From NCBI GenBank assembly GCA_030667985.1, contig DAOUUU010000009.1, forward strand, positions 1 through 36,675: a DNA stretch of 36,675 nucleotides. Reading direction: 5' to 3'. Both the position numbers and the translations under genes were made by a program. Within the stretch, counting starts at the first letter, position 1. The number at the start of each line of letters is the position of its first letter. This stretch comes from Candidatus Krumholzibacteriota bacterium (lineage in GTDB: Bacteria > Krumholzibacteriota > Krumholzibacteriia > Krumholzibacteriales > Krumholzibacteriaceae). The notes under the pieces were generated by a model, which saw nothing but the letters and a program-made list of their open reading frames with translations, was not told the origin of the DNA and did not search any database. This document shows positions 9,674-18,276 of the stretch, piece after piece.

Positions 9674-10654
9674 CTAGTGTTTTCTTCTCTTTTGCTCCTT
9701 ATCTGTCAGATCCAGCCCGTAAAGATCAAAGAGGTGTCGGACCGAGTCATGCACCCTGATTTCCTCTTTGAGGGGTACGAGACTGAAATAGCTTCTCACT
9801 ATCTTCCCGTCGCCGTCGATCGAAATGTTCATCTTGCCGATGTACTGCCCGGCGCCGCCCGCCGCGACGAGAACGGTCTCGCCGATCTTCTCGAGCTTCT
9901 TGATGACAGGCTTGCCGTGTCCTACCACTATGAGATCGAATGCGGGTACCTCCCGTGCGAGATCCATAGAACGTTCAAGCCCCAGGTGACTGAGCAGAAT
10001 CAAAAAATCGGCTTCTCCTCTCATGTCACGGGCGAGCCGCGAGAGAGTCCCGGTCACCGTCTCTATCCTGAAGGAACTCGTGTCTATGTATCCGGGAAAC
10101 CTGATCGAATCATCGAGCACGCCGGTGATTCCCACCTTGACCCCACCGACATCTATCACCTTGTACCGGGAGCCAAACAGCGGCTCCCCCGTTTCCGCGT
10201 CTACGATATTTGCCGCTATGATATCGAACTCGGCTGTTTCGGCGAGATTCTGCAGGTAGGGCAATCCGAATACGAAATCTGTCTCTCCGGGAGTAAAGGC
10301 ATCCAACCGCATGAGATTGAACACGTCCCATGTCAGATCCGCCTCCTTCTGTGAATAGGATAGATCGATACTGAACGCATCGCCGGCGTCGAGGACGATG
10401 ACGTGCTCGTTATCCGCCCTTATCCCCTCCACATAGGTGGCCCTGCGGCCGAGGCCGCCCGTGTCATCGACGGTGCATCCGCACGACCTGATCTTACCGA
10501 GAAGATCGCTCGAAAAGAGGATAGTGATATCGACCGGTTTCGCCCGGACGCCATCCCCACTCTCCCCGCATGATATAAAGAAAAGCAGAGATAGTAGAAG
10601 AGCCAGAAACGCACGAGTCGTGAGTATCGGTTGCCTAATCGATTTTGTCATCAT
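9674..10654 (-). CDS. 5'-nucleotidase/UshA-like metallophosphoesterase lipoprotein
   Basis: Lipobox LLFFISCGES; ITILFSSDLLGKIRSCGC...GGLGRRATYVE, VIVLDAGDAF, LLSHLGLERS, DLIVVGHGKP. The start is probably at ATGATG (10654) rather than 10708. Confidence 0.85.
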   Translation of the reverse strand: MMTKSIRQPILTTRAFLALLLSLLFFISCGESGDGVRAKPVDITILFSSDLLGKIRSCGCTVDDTGGLGRRATYVEGIRADNEHVIVLDAGDAFSIDLSYSQKEADLTWDVFNLMRLDAFTPGETDFVFGLPYLQNLAETAEFDIIAANIVDAETGEPLFGSRYKVIDVGGVKVGITGVLDDSIRFPGYIDTSSFRIETVTGTLSRLARDMRGEADFLILLSHLGLERSMDLAREVPAFDLIVVGHGKPVIKKLEKIGETVLVAAGGAGQYIGKMNISIDGDGKIVRSYFSLVPLKEEIRVHDSVRHLFDLYGLDLTDKEQKRRKH

Positions 10655-10919
10655 ACTCCTTCTTCGATATGGATCCGGACAGGCGGGATCTGCCCTTGCC
10701 GGGATCATCCTGATAAAAATCCCTCATCATCATTTTTAATATAGCATATCGATATTTCCGATTTCCACATTCTTGGGCTTTGCCCTTGACACCGGCCGCT
10801 ATCAAGAGGTTACTTAATCGCGTGCAATACCTTCCGTCGGCAGCGACAATCGTTATCCGGCCGCAGTCGCGGCACAACCACGATAAGGAAACAGGACCTG
10901 GATCAAGAAAGGAATACGC

Positions 10920-12011
10920 ATGTTCAGACTGAGAGCTGACAGAACGAGGCGTATCGAGGCCATAATCATATTTACATCCATCGCAGTTCTAGCCGGCTGT
11001 GCCGCAACCCCGCCTCCCTCCGAATCGGTTCCGGAGACCGTGCCGGATGCTCCGGATGCAGAAATCGTCATGCTCGAAGCTGAAGCGATGGCACAGGACG
11101 AACAGTTCGAGGAAGCGGCGACGATCCTCGAGGAGCTCGTTGAGCGTGAGCAGATGAATACAGCGGCGATGAGGCTCCTGGCAAACGTCTACGCCGCCCT
11201 CGGCCTCAAAGACAAATCGACCGAAACCTGGACCCGGATATCCGTCCTTAATCCCAACGATCCCGACGCAGCGTATGAGACAGGGATCGCTATGGCCCGC
11301 AGCGGCGATTGGCAATCCCTGCGCAGCAAGATGCTGTTTCTAGAATCTTCCGGCAAGATGGAGAGCCGGCACTACCTGCTGCTCGGAGAGGCGGACCTCG
11401 AGCTCGGTTACAGATCGGAGGCGGAACTATATCTCAAGAAGGCCGCTGGTGAGACACGAGCGCATTACCTGCTGGGAGAACTCTACTACGGCAGAGGCAA
11501 GCTGGAAAAGGCCAAGAGAGAATTTGAAACCGTCCTGGAGTCCAATCCCGATAACTATTCAGCCCACCTGCATCTTGGCTGGCTATTGTATAATAAGGGA
11601 GAGGAAAGGAGCGCTCTCGCTCATTACAGTACGGCAGCCCGGCTCAATCCCGCAGACCCCCTCTCGGCCCTGAGCCTGGCGGGACTACTCGAGGAGATGG
11701 ATCAGAGAGGAAAGGCCATCGAACATTATTCCGACGCCCTCTCCCTCCCCGGCATTCCGCCGGAGGAGAAGAAGAAGGCCTACAACTCCTTAAGCCGTTT
11801 GCTTGTAGAAATGAAACGTTACCCGAGGGCAAAGGAGGTCATCGGGCACGGACTCGCGGACTTCCCCACCTCGGGCGGACTCTACTATCAATGGGGGATA
11901 ATACTCCTTTCAGAGGGCAGCAAAGAGGAAGCGAGGGAGAAGCTGCGGAAGGCGGCTCTAGACCCTGTATGGAGGGAGACGGCCCTGCAGAAGCTCCATA
12001 CGATCCGGTGA
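10920..12011 (+). CDS. TPR-repeat lipoprotein
   Basis: Lipobox SIAVLAGCAAT; repeated TPR units such as AHLHLGWLLYNKGEERSALAHYSTAARLNPADP. Confidence 0.88.
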   Translation: MFRLRADRTRRIEAIIIFTSIAVLAGCAATPPPSESVPETVPDAPDAEIVMLEAEAMAQDEQFEEAATILEELVEREQMNTAAMRLLANVYAALGLKDKSTETWTRISVLNPNDPDAAYETGIAMARSGDWQSLRSKMLFLESSGKMESRHYLLLGEADLELGYRSEAELYLKKAAGETRAHYLLGELYYGRGKLEKAKREFETVLESNPDNYSAHLHLGWLLYNKGEERSALAHYSTAARLNPADPLSALSLAGLLEEMDQRGKAIEHYSDALSLPGIPPEEKKKAYNSLSRLLVEMKRYPRAKEVIGHGLADFPTSGGLYYQWGIILLSEGSKEEAREKLRKAALDPVWRETALQKLHTIR

Positions 12012-12087
12012 CGGCACAAAGTGCTTGAAATGAGCGGGCCGGGGGTCATACTCTGGATGAAAGATCCAGTTTCCCAACTTCACGACT

Positions 12088-13449
12088 ATGCGTAAAACCG
12101 AATTGACAACGATCTTGAAAAGCGGGTGGATAACGCTCGCGATCATCGTTCTCCTGGCGGCGATCATAGCGCTCAACTGGTATTTTTATATCAAGATCCG
12201 CGATGGCCTCGACGAGGAGCTCGGACTGCGGCTGCAGGCGATCGCCTCCCTCGTGGCTTCACGTATCGACGTCGAGAACGTCCCGGTCCTCCGTCCCAAG
12301 GAATGGGAACCGCTGCGGCTGACCTCTGTCACGGAACAGCTTCAACGCCAGAGACAGGAATACTCCCTCTCGAATATCGTACTCATAAGGGAGGACGGTA
12401 TCATTCTGCTTTCCCTCAATACAATCTACCTTCCGGATGAGTACTATCCCAACTACGACATGGACAGCGAGGCGGTGACCAAGACGATCTCGGGTTCGAC
12501 CGCGGCGACAAGACTCTATCGCGCGTCTGCGGGCGAGTACATGAAGGCAGGTTACGCTCCAGCCTACGCGCCGAACGGCGAGGCGCTTTTCGCCGTCGGC
12601 GTCGAGGCGAGCGTGGACTTTCTGCACAGCCTGAGAAATCTGAGAACCATCCTGATGACGGCTACGGTAGTATCGGTCATAGGGATCGCCCTCTTCATAT
12701 CTTTCGCCGTCAAGGCGACACAGTCTCTCATCCGGGCGCGTGAGAGCCTGCTTCAAACGGAATCACTGGCCATCATGGGGCGGATGGCAGCGGGTATCGC
12801 GCATGAGATCCGCAATCCGCTCTTCATCATCCAGAGCTCCGCGGAACGCCTCAAAAAGATGCATCCGGAGGATTCAAAAGACATCAATACCTTTATCATC
12901 GAAGAGGTATCGCGCCTCGACGAGACCCTCAGGGACTATCTGCTTTTCGCTCGAAACGAGCCAGCTCCCAGGGGACCTCTCGATCTCACCGTCACCCTCA
13001 GGAGAAGCATCAGAATGATCGAGGAATCGACACAGGAGACCGGCATCGAGCTCGTGCGGGAGATCCTGCCCGAGGAAGCGCCCTTCCATGGTGAGGAAAA
13101 AAGGCTGCAGCAATCCTTTCTCAACATACTGCTCAACTCCCAGCAAGCATTGGGCTCCGAGGGAACGATCAAAGTGTCGATGGCGCTGACGGGAAAATAT
13201 TATATACTTATATTCGAGGACGATGGACCGGGTATTCCCGAAAAAGAGATGGAGAGGATCTTCGAACCCTTCCATACCACCAAGAAAACGGGTAGCGGTC
13301 TGGGGCTCGCGATCGTCAAAAAGGTAATCGAGGAACACGGCGGACACATAGAAATCGAGAGCGAACCGGACGCGGGCACGAAGGTGACGGTGAGATTGCC
13401 CTCAGCTTCACCGGAGGCCGGTCTCTCCAGGGGAGAGGTCGTCGAATGA
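12088..13449 (+). CDS. Membrane-bound sensor histidine kinase
   Basis: Two TM segments flanking an extracytoplasmic region; H-box MAAGIAHEIRNPLFIIQSSAERLKK; N/G boxes NILLNSQQALG, FEDDGPGIPEKEMERIFEPFHTTKKTGSGLGLAIVKKV. Confidence 0.95.
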   Translation: MRKTELTTILKSGWITLAIIVLLAAIIALNWYFYIKIRDGLDEELGLRLQAIASLVASRIDVENVPVLRPKEWEPLRLTSVTEQLQRQRQEYSLSNIVLIREDGIILLSLNTIYLPDEYYPNYDMDSEAVTKTISGSTAATRLYRASAGEYMKAGYAPAYAPNGEALFAVGVEASVDFLHSLRNLRTILMTATVVSVIGIALFISFAVKATQSLIRARESLLQTESLAIMGRMAAGIAHEIRNPLFIIQSSAERLKKMHPEDSKDINTFIIEEVSRLDETLRDYLLFARNEPAPRGPLDLTVTLRRSIRMIEESTQETGIELVREILPEEAPFHGEEKRLQQSFLNILLNSQQALGSEGTIKVSMALTGKYYILIFEDDGPGIPEKEMERIFEPFHTTKKTGSGLGLAIVKKVIEEHGGHIEIESEPDAGTKVTVRLPSASPEAGLSRGEVVE

Positions 13450-14804
13450 GCAAAATCGTAATCGTCGATGACGAGATCAAGATCACACAACTTCTCTCGG
13501 CAGAGATCACGCAGGAGGGTCATACGGTCACGACCTTCTTGAGCGGCGAGGAGGCGCTTCCCTACCTCGAACGCGACGATGTCGATATCATTCTGTGCGA
13601 TCTCAGACTGGGCGGAATGGACGGGCTCGAGCTGTTGAAACAATCGAAGAGGGTCTCTCCTTCGACCGATTTCGTCATGATGACCGCCTATGCGAGCGCA
13701 GAGACGGCCGTAGAGGCAATGCGCCGGGGCGCATACGAGTATCTGATCAAACCCTTCCAGATGGACGAGGTCACCCTCCTGCTCAAGCGTATCCAGGACA
13801 GGCGCGATCTGCTCAGTGAGAATCAGGCCCTGAGAGAGAAAATATCCGATGCATCCAGCGAACGGCGGATCGTGGGCAATTCAACCGCCATACACACAAT
13901 ACGGGAAATGATCCACAAGGTAGGGCCCTCGGATGCGCCTGTGCTCGTTCAGGGAGAGAGCGGAACGGGCAAGGAGCTCGTCGCTGCGGAGATACACATG
14001 AGCAGCTCCCGCTCGAAGAACCCACTTATCGTGATCAACTGCGCCGCGGTACCGGAGACATTGATCGAATCCGAGCTCTTCGGTTACGAGAAGGGAGCCT
14101 TCACCGGCGCGTCCAATAAGAAACCCGGCATGTTCAAGCTAGCCGATACAGGGACACTCTTTCTCGACGAGATTGGGGATCTATCGCTCGGACTCCAGGC
14201 GAAACTCTTGAGAGCGATCGAGAACGGCGAGTTTCTTCCGCTCGGAGCATCGAAGCCGGTCAATGTGGATGTGAGGATCATCGCCGCGACGAACCAAAAT
14301 CTCGAGGAGATGACCGATGATGGTAAATTTCGTAAGGATCTCCTGTTCCGTCTCAACGTATTCCCGATCCTGATCCCGCCACTGAGGGAACGGAAGGACG
14401 ATATCATTCCTATAGCGTAGATCTTCCTTCAGAGTTGGAAGATCTCTGTTCATACGATCGGCAGCGGAGTCATAGAAAAACTCACCGACTATCACTGGCC
14501 CGGCAATGTCCGGGAACTTAGAAATATTCTGGAACGGGCGGTGATCCTGGCCGGTTCCAAAACCATCATGCCGGAGCATATAACGATCATGGGGGAACCG
14601 GACAGGGGCTCGGCCGAAGAGAAGCTCCGGGCCCTGGTCGGGGAAAAGACACTGCCCGAAATTGAAAGGACCATGATCCAACTCGCCCTCGACAAGACTA
14701 AAGGCAACAAGAGTAAAGCGGCGGAACTTCTCGGAATAACGAGAAGAACACTCTATGGCAGACTCGAACGTATAGAAAATGAGGAAACGGATACGGAACA
14801 ATAA
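13446..14804 (+). pseudogene. NtrC-family sigma54-dependent response regulator (REC-AAA+-Fis HTH), interrupted by an in-frame TAG at 14418-14420
   Basis: 13446..14420 encodes REC (IVIVDDEIKI, DIILCDLRLGGMDG) and AAA+ (GESGTGKELVA, ESELFGYEKGAFTGA, RIIAATNQNLEEM, PLRERKDDIIPIA*). After the TAG the same frame continues without a stop: IFLQSWKISVHTIGSGVIEKLTDYHWPGNVRELRNILERAVILAG...NKSKAAELLGITRRTLYGRLERIE, ending at 14804. Pseudogene versus recoded versus sequence error is unresolved. Confidence 0.9.
14419..14445. repeat. Perfect 9-bp inverted repeat overlapping the in-frame TAG
   Basis: AGATCTTCC (14419-14427) - TTCAGAGTT - GGAAGATCT (14437-14445). Confidence 0.9.
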
Positions 14805-14823
14805 GATAGATACTGTACGCTGA

Positions 14824-14842
14824 GGTTCACACGATGTGTACC
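14824..14842. promoter_or_regulatory. Candidate upstream activator site 1 for the sigma54 promoter
   Basis: Dyad GGTtCACA-cga-TGTGtACC about 85-105 bp upstream of the -24 element. Confidence 0.55.
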
Positions 14843-14846
14843 TGGG

Positions 14847-14867
14847 GGTTCATATTCGTACATGACC
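14847..14867. promoter_or_regulatory. Candidate upstream activator site 2
   Basis: GGTTCATATTCGTACATGACC; imperfect dyad with the same GGTTCA half-site as site 1. Confidence 0.35.
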
Positions 14868-14927
14868 GGATCGGACAGAAAGTCTCAACTTGTTGTTTAT
14901 ATTATAGTTGTATCGGGAGCTCTGCAA

Positions 14928-14943
14928 TGGCACACCACTTGCC
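14928..14943 (+). promoter_or_regulatory. sigma54 (-24/-12) promoter
   Basis: TGGCAC-ACCAC-TTGCC: TGGCAC N5 TTGC with GG/GC spacing matching the RpoN consensus, 41 bp upstream of ATG 14984. Confidence 0.85.
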
Positions 14944-14983
14944 CGATTAGAGGGCCAGAGACCCGAAAAAGGAGACTATCAAT

Positions 14984-16282
14984 ATGAAATCGATGCAAAA
15001 ATATCTGATCCTCGTCATCTTGGCAGCCGTGCTCCTCGCTCTCCAGAGCGGTTTTGCATACTCACAATCGAACGAAGAGCCAGACAAGGACAAGGTACAA
15101 AAAGAACTTGATAAAACGCAGCAGATTCTCGAGTGGGCTCAGGAGATCGTAATGGAGAGCTCGAGCCTCAAGGGCCGTCTGATGCTCGAACAGGCTGAGT
15201 CGTTACAGGATCAGGCCCTCGAGAACTTCTCTTCCTCGCTCCGCAGCACCTTGAAACTCACGCTCGAAGCGAGACAGCTTGCCTATCAGGCGATCGCGCT
15301 CGCCAGGCAGGAGATGAAGACCGAAGTACGCATACAGCGGATCCTGGAGGAGACAAACGATCATATGGCCAAGGTCCGCGATGAGATCATAGAGCACAAT
15401 ATCAAGGCGGACAGAATAATAAAGCTGCTCGATGACGCGCGCAACCTGATGGAGAAATCGAAGCTCGAATCGCAACAGCACCGTTATCAGCTCTCGCTGA
15501 AACTCGCCGAGAGCGCCCGCAACCGCACCCTTCAAGCGGAACAATTCGTCCGGAGGATCAAAACACTCAAGGGAACGGTCGAACGGCGGCTGGCTCTGAT
15601 GGAGAAACTCTACGAGCGGGCCGTGGACCGGATCAGAGAACAGGACAACGAACAGACGCGCAACCAGCTTCTACTGGTCGAACAACAGATGGTCAATGCG
15701 AAGCAGCTTCTTGCGGATAACCGCTATCGGGCGTCAAAGATATCGCTCGATAATTGCGAGAAGACCTTCCGGAATATGATACGGCAGATATCCACGCAGA
15801 GTCCGAACAATCTGGAAGCCATGATCGAAGAGACTTACAGGCTGCTCGCCAGAGCCGAGGAGATGCCCTTCACTGCGGATGAAACCGCTCGGGTAAAACA
15901 GCGAGGATATCTCGATGAAGCAAAGAGGCTTCTGACGAGGGCGGGAGACGAGTTGGCGGAAAACAGGAACGAGGAGACGCTCCGGCTCATCAACGAAGCC
16001 AGGACACTCCTTCATCTGGCGGTAAGCGAGGAAAAGCTGGAGATGACCAGGGAGAGGGTGAAGATCGAGATCCAGAAGGCGGAAGCGATGCGTTACGAGG
16101 TCCGGAGCGCCGTCGAAGCCTGCGACGCGCCCGGTATCCAGACACTTCTCGATCGTGCCGACAGCCGCATAGGCAAGGCACGGGAGCTGCTCGAAGCGGG
16201 CGAACTGCCCAACGCCGAAGCCGAGGCGCGAATCGCCCGGAATCTGTATCAACGAATCAGAGAGATATGCGGAACATCGTAA
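14984..16282 (+). CDS. Exported, alpha-helical/coiled-coil protein of unknown function
   Basis: N-terminal signal peptide (LILVILAAVLLALQSGFAYSQ), then almost entirely helical, charged heptad-like sequence. Confidence 0.85.
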   Translation: MKSMQKYLILVILAAVLLALQSGFAYSQSNEEPDKDKVQKELDKTQQILEWAQEIVMESSSLKGRLMLEQAESLQDQALENFSSSLRSTLKLTLEARQLAYQAIALARQEMKTEVRIQRILEETNDHMAKVRDEIIEHNIKADRIIKLLDDARNLMEKSKLESQQHRYQLSLKLAESARNRTLQAEQFVRRIKTLKGTVERRLALMEKLYERAVDRIREQDNEQTRNQLLLVEQQMVNAKQLLADNRYRASKISLDNCEKTFRNMIRQISTQSPNNLEAMIEETYRLLARAEEMPFTADETARVKQRGYLDEAKRLLTRAGDELAENRNEETLRLINEARTLLHLAVSEEKLEMTRERVKIEIQKAEAMRYEVRSAVEACDAPGIQTLLDRADSRIGKARELLEAGELPNAEAEARIARNLYQRIREICGTS

Positions 16283-16614
16283 AGCTATGTACAGCGGTCA
16301 TCATCAGCCAATTCCTCGTCTGCTGTGCAACTTCACCTCCCCCAGCCAAAGAAAAAAACGTAAGGCCGGGGGAGATTTTTGTATCCGGACTCGATTCTCT
16401 CTACACATCATCCTATGATTTTCTTTTCATTCAGCTGCATACTGATATAATCCAAGAGTTCCGACGCCTGGAGGTGAAACATCAGTCGAGCGCGAGACTG
16501 ATCGAAGCGAGATCCGTCGTGCGGGTAGCCGAACAGATCTACCTCGAAGGCGATTACATAGTGGCTATAGAGCTTCTTACAGAGGTCGAGGAAATATTGA
16601 GGACCGTTCCTTGA
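16267..16614 (+). CDS. Small predicted lipoprotein
   Basis: MRNIVKLCTAVIISQFLVCCATSPPPA lipobox; overlaps the end of the upstream CDS by 16 nt and the next start (TTG/TGA overlap). Confidence 0.78.
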   Translation: MRNIVKLCTAVIISQFLVCCATSPPPAKEKNVRPGEIFVSGLDSLYTSSYDFLFIQLHTDIIQEFRRLEVKHQSSARLIEARSVVRVAEQIYLEGDYIVAIELLTEVEEILRTVP

Positions 16615-17867
16615 TAGATCGAACGTATCTTCCGAAAAGAGCCGTATCGGCGGTCGTTGCATTATTTGCACTGATCGCGTGGTTTCCTCTGGAATCCAGG
16701 GCCGAGCTGCGTAACCGTCTGGTTCTCGGATATGACTCATTCATAGACCGCTTCACGATTCTGGAGGACGACACGGCCGGATCGGTTCAGGAATTCTTTA
16801 CCGGTCTGGGCAACGATTTCCTCTTCAACCGCGACCAGGTGGATCTAGAGTTCCGCAACTACTTCAGGTACGGCACACAGACGATAAACGACCGATTCGA
16901 TGGGGAGATCTCCCTCTTTCCACGCCGGAAGACCCGGCTGGATCTCCGCACTTCCATCAGCTACAAACATTTCAGAGAAGGTAGCGACTACCACTTCGGC
17001 AATGATTACGTACAGTCGAACACCTTTCTGAGGCTCAGGAGAAAGCTGGGCAAATCCTCACGGCTGACGGCGCGCGGTAGATTCGAGACGGTCAACTACG
17101 AGAAAATGACCGATTTCGACTACAACTACTATTACTACGACGGCGGTCTCGAATTCGAGACCGGTTCGATCCTGAAGAGAATGGTCAGGGTTGCGGCCTT
17201 CACAGGCGAAAGGACGGCACCCGACACAACCGCCATGAGCCACAGAAGAACGATGGGGGAGATCGAGGGATACTTCTCGATAGGCGAGAGCACTATACTC
17301 CGCCTCGTATCGATGGGCGACCGGCGCGTCTATAGCGAGAAGGTGAGAAGCTCTTACTGGCTCGTTCTGTCGAGCGGGGAACTCATGATCACCGGCATCA
17401 CCGGAAGAAACCTGACCTTGAGATTGGAATCGGAATACACGGCCTACGACGATCCCACCTTTGTCTACTTCGACACCCATTTCGTTCGCGGAAGCGCCGG
17501 CATCAGGTTTCCATTCAAGATCCGGTACTCCCTCATGTTCGAGCCTCGCGTAGCCCGTATGATCTGTCCCAACTTCGAAGAGGAGCGGTACTTTGAATAC
17601 ACACTACTTCTAGGTTTCGAGATCTTCAATCTAAACGATTTCTGGCTCATGGCCGGTTACGAGCCCGGTTACAGGGATTACCTGGCCGACGAAAACGACC
17701 TCTACAGCGACTTTTACCTCAACAGGCTGTCACTGATGGGTAGCATCCCTCTCTCGAAGGGATTCTATATCAGGCTCTTCGCGATGCACGATCCGGAAAA
17801 GCACATGAGGCGTGAAGACGATTTCTCGATAACGCTCTTTTCCATCGATCTAACGAAAAAATTCTAA
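16611..17867 (+). CDS. Putative outer-membrane beta-barrel protein
   Basis: Signal peptide, alternating aromatic/polar strands (e.g. YNYYYYDGGLEFETG, RLTARGRFETVNYEK), C-terminal Phe (IDLTKKF). TTG start overlapping the preceding stop. Confidence 0.75.
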   Translation: MIDRTYLPKRAVSAVVALFALIAWFPLESRAELRNRLVLGYDSFIDRFTILEDDTAGSVQEFFTGLGNDFLFNRDQVDLEFRNYFRYGTQTINDRFDGEISLFPRRKTRLDLRTSISYKHFREGSDYHFGNDYVQSNTFLRLRRKLGKSSRLTARGRFETVNYEKMTDFDYNYYYYDGGLEFETGSILKRMVRVAAFTGERTAPDTTAMSHRRTMGEIEGYFSIGESTILRLVSMGDRRVYSEKVRSSYWLVLSSGELMITGITGRNLTLRLESEYTAYDDPTFVYFDTHFVRGSAGIRFPFKIRYSLMFEPRVARMICPNFEEERYFEYTLLLGFEIFNLNDFWLMAGYEPGYRDYLADENDLYSDFYLNRLSLMGSIPLSKGFYIRLFAMHDPEKHMRREDDFSITLFSIDLTKKF

Positions 17868-17931
17868 TCACACATAGTAAATGATGTTATCGATGTCCTG
17901 ACGGCCACTTACAGGAAATAGGCGAAATAGC

Positions 17932-17960
17932 TTGACATCTCGGTTGATCGTTGTTAATTA
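17932..17960 (+). promoter_or_regulatory. Candidate promoter for ferredoxin gene
   Basis: TTGACA (17932-17937), 17-nt spacer, TAATTA (weak -10). Confidence 0.4.
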
Positions 17961-17992
17961 CCTGCAAAGGCATTTAAAAAAAGGAGTATGCA

Positions 17993-18181
17993 ATGGCAAA
18001 AGTACCTTTCGTCGATGCTGACCTCTGCACTGGATGCGAGCTTTGCATCGAGACTTGTTCCGACGTTTTCGAGATGAAGGACGATGTCGCTATCGTCTCG
18101 GATCCGGAAGGCGCAAGCGAAGAAGAGATTCAGGAAGCCATCGATAACTGCCCGGTCGAAGCCATCATCTGGAAGGAATAG
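17993..18181 (+). CDS. 4Fe-4S ferredoxin
   Basis: DADLCTGCELCIETCSDVF ... DNCPVEAI; 62 aa. Confidence 0.95.
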   Translation: MAKVPFVDADLCTGCELCIETCSDVFEMKDDVAIVSDPEGASEEEIQEAIDNCPVEAIIWKE

Positions 18182-18204
18182 CGGGCGGTTCGAGCGTGAA
18201 TTGA

Positions 18205-18238
18205 AGAGAGCCGGGTCACCTATGTGATCCGGCTCTCT
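18205..18238 (+). terminator. Hairpin terminator after the ferredoxin gene (weak T-tract)
   Basis: AGAGAGCCGG-G-TCAC-CTAT-GTGA-T-CCGGCTCTCT. Confidence 0.65.
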
Positions 18239-18276
18239 CTGTATGGTCTGAGTTCAACACTCCTCACTGAGGCGGC

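Noticed and set aside
10635-10877. 80-aa ORF with MCRDCGRITIV, zinc-ribbon-like start
   Set aside because: Only one CxxC pair, overlaps the metallophosphoesterase start, no supporting context.
12012-12040. Second sigma54-like site (CGGCACAAAGTGCTTG) before the histidine kinase
   Set aside because: GG-to-GC spacing is 8 rather than 10 nt and the TTGC block is not in place.
13446-14804. Genome-wide amber reassignment as explanation for the internal TAG
   Set aside because: TAG is used as the terminal stop of at least three other genes here (3106-3108, 18179-18181, 23883-23885) without conserved extension.
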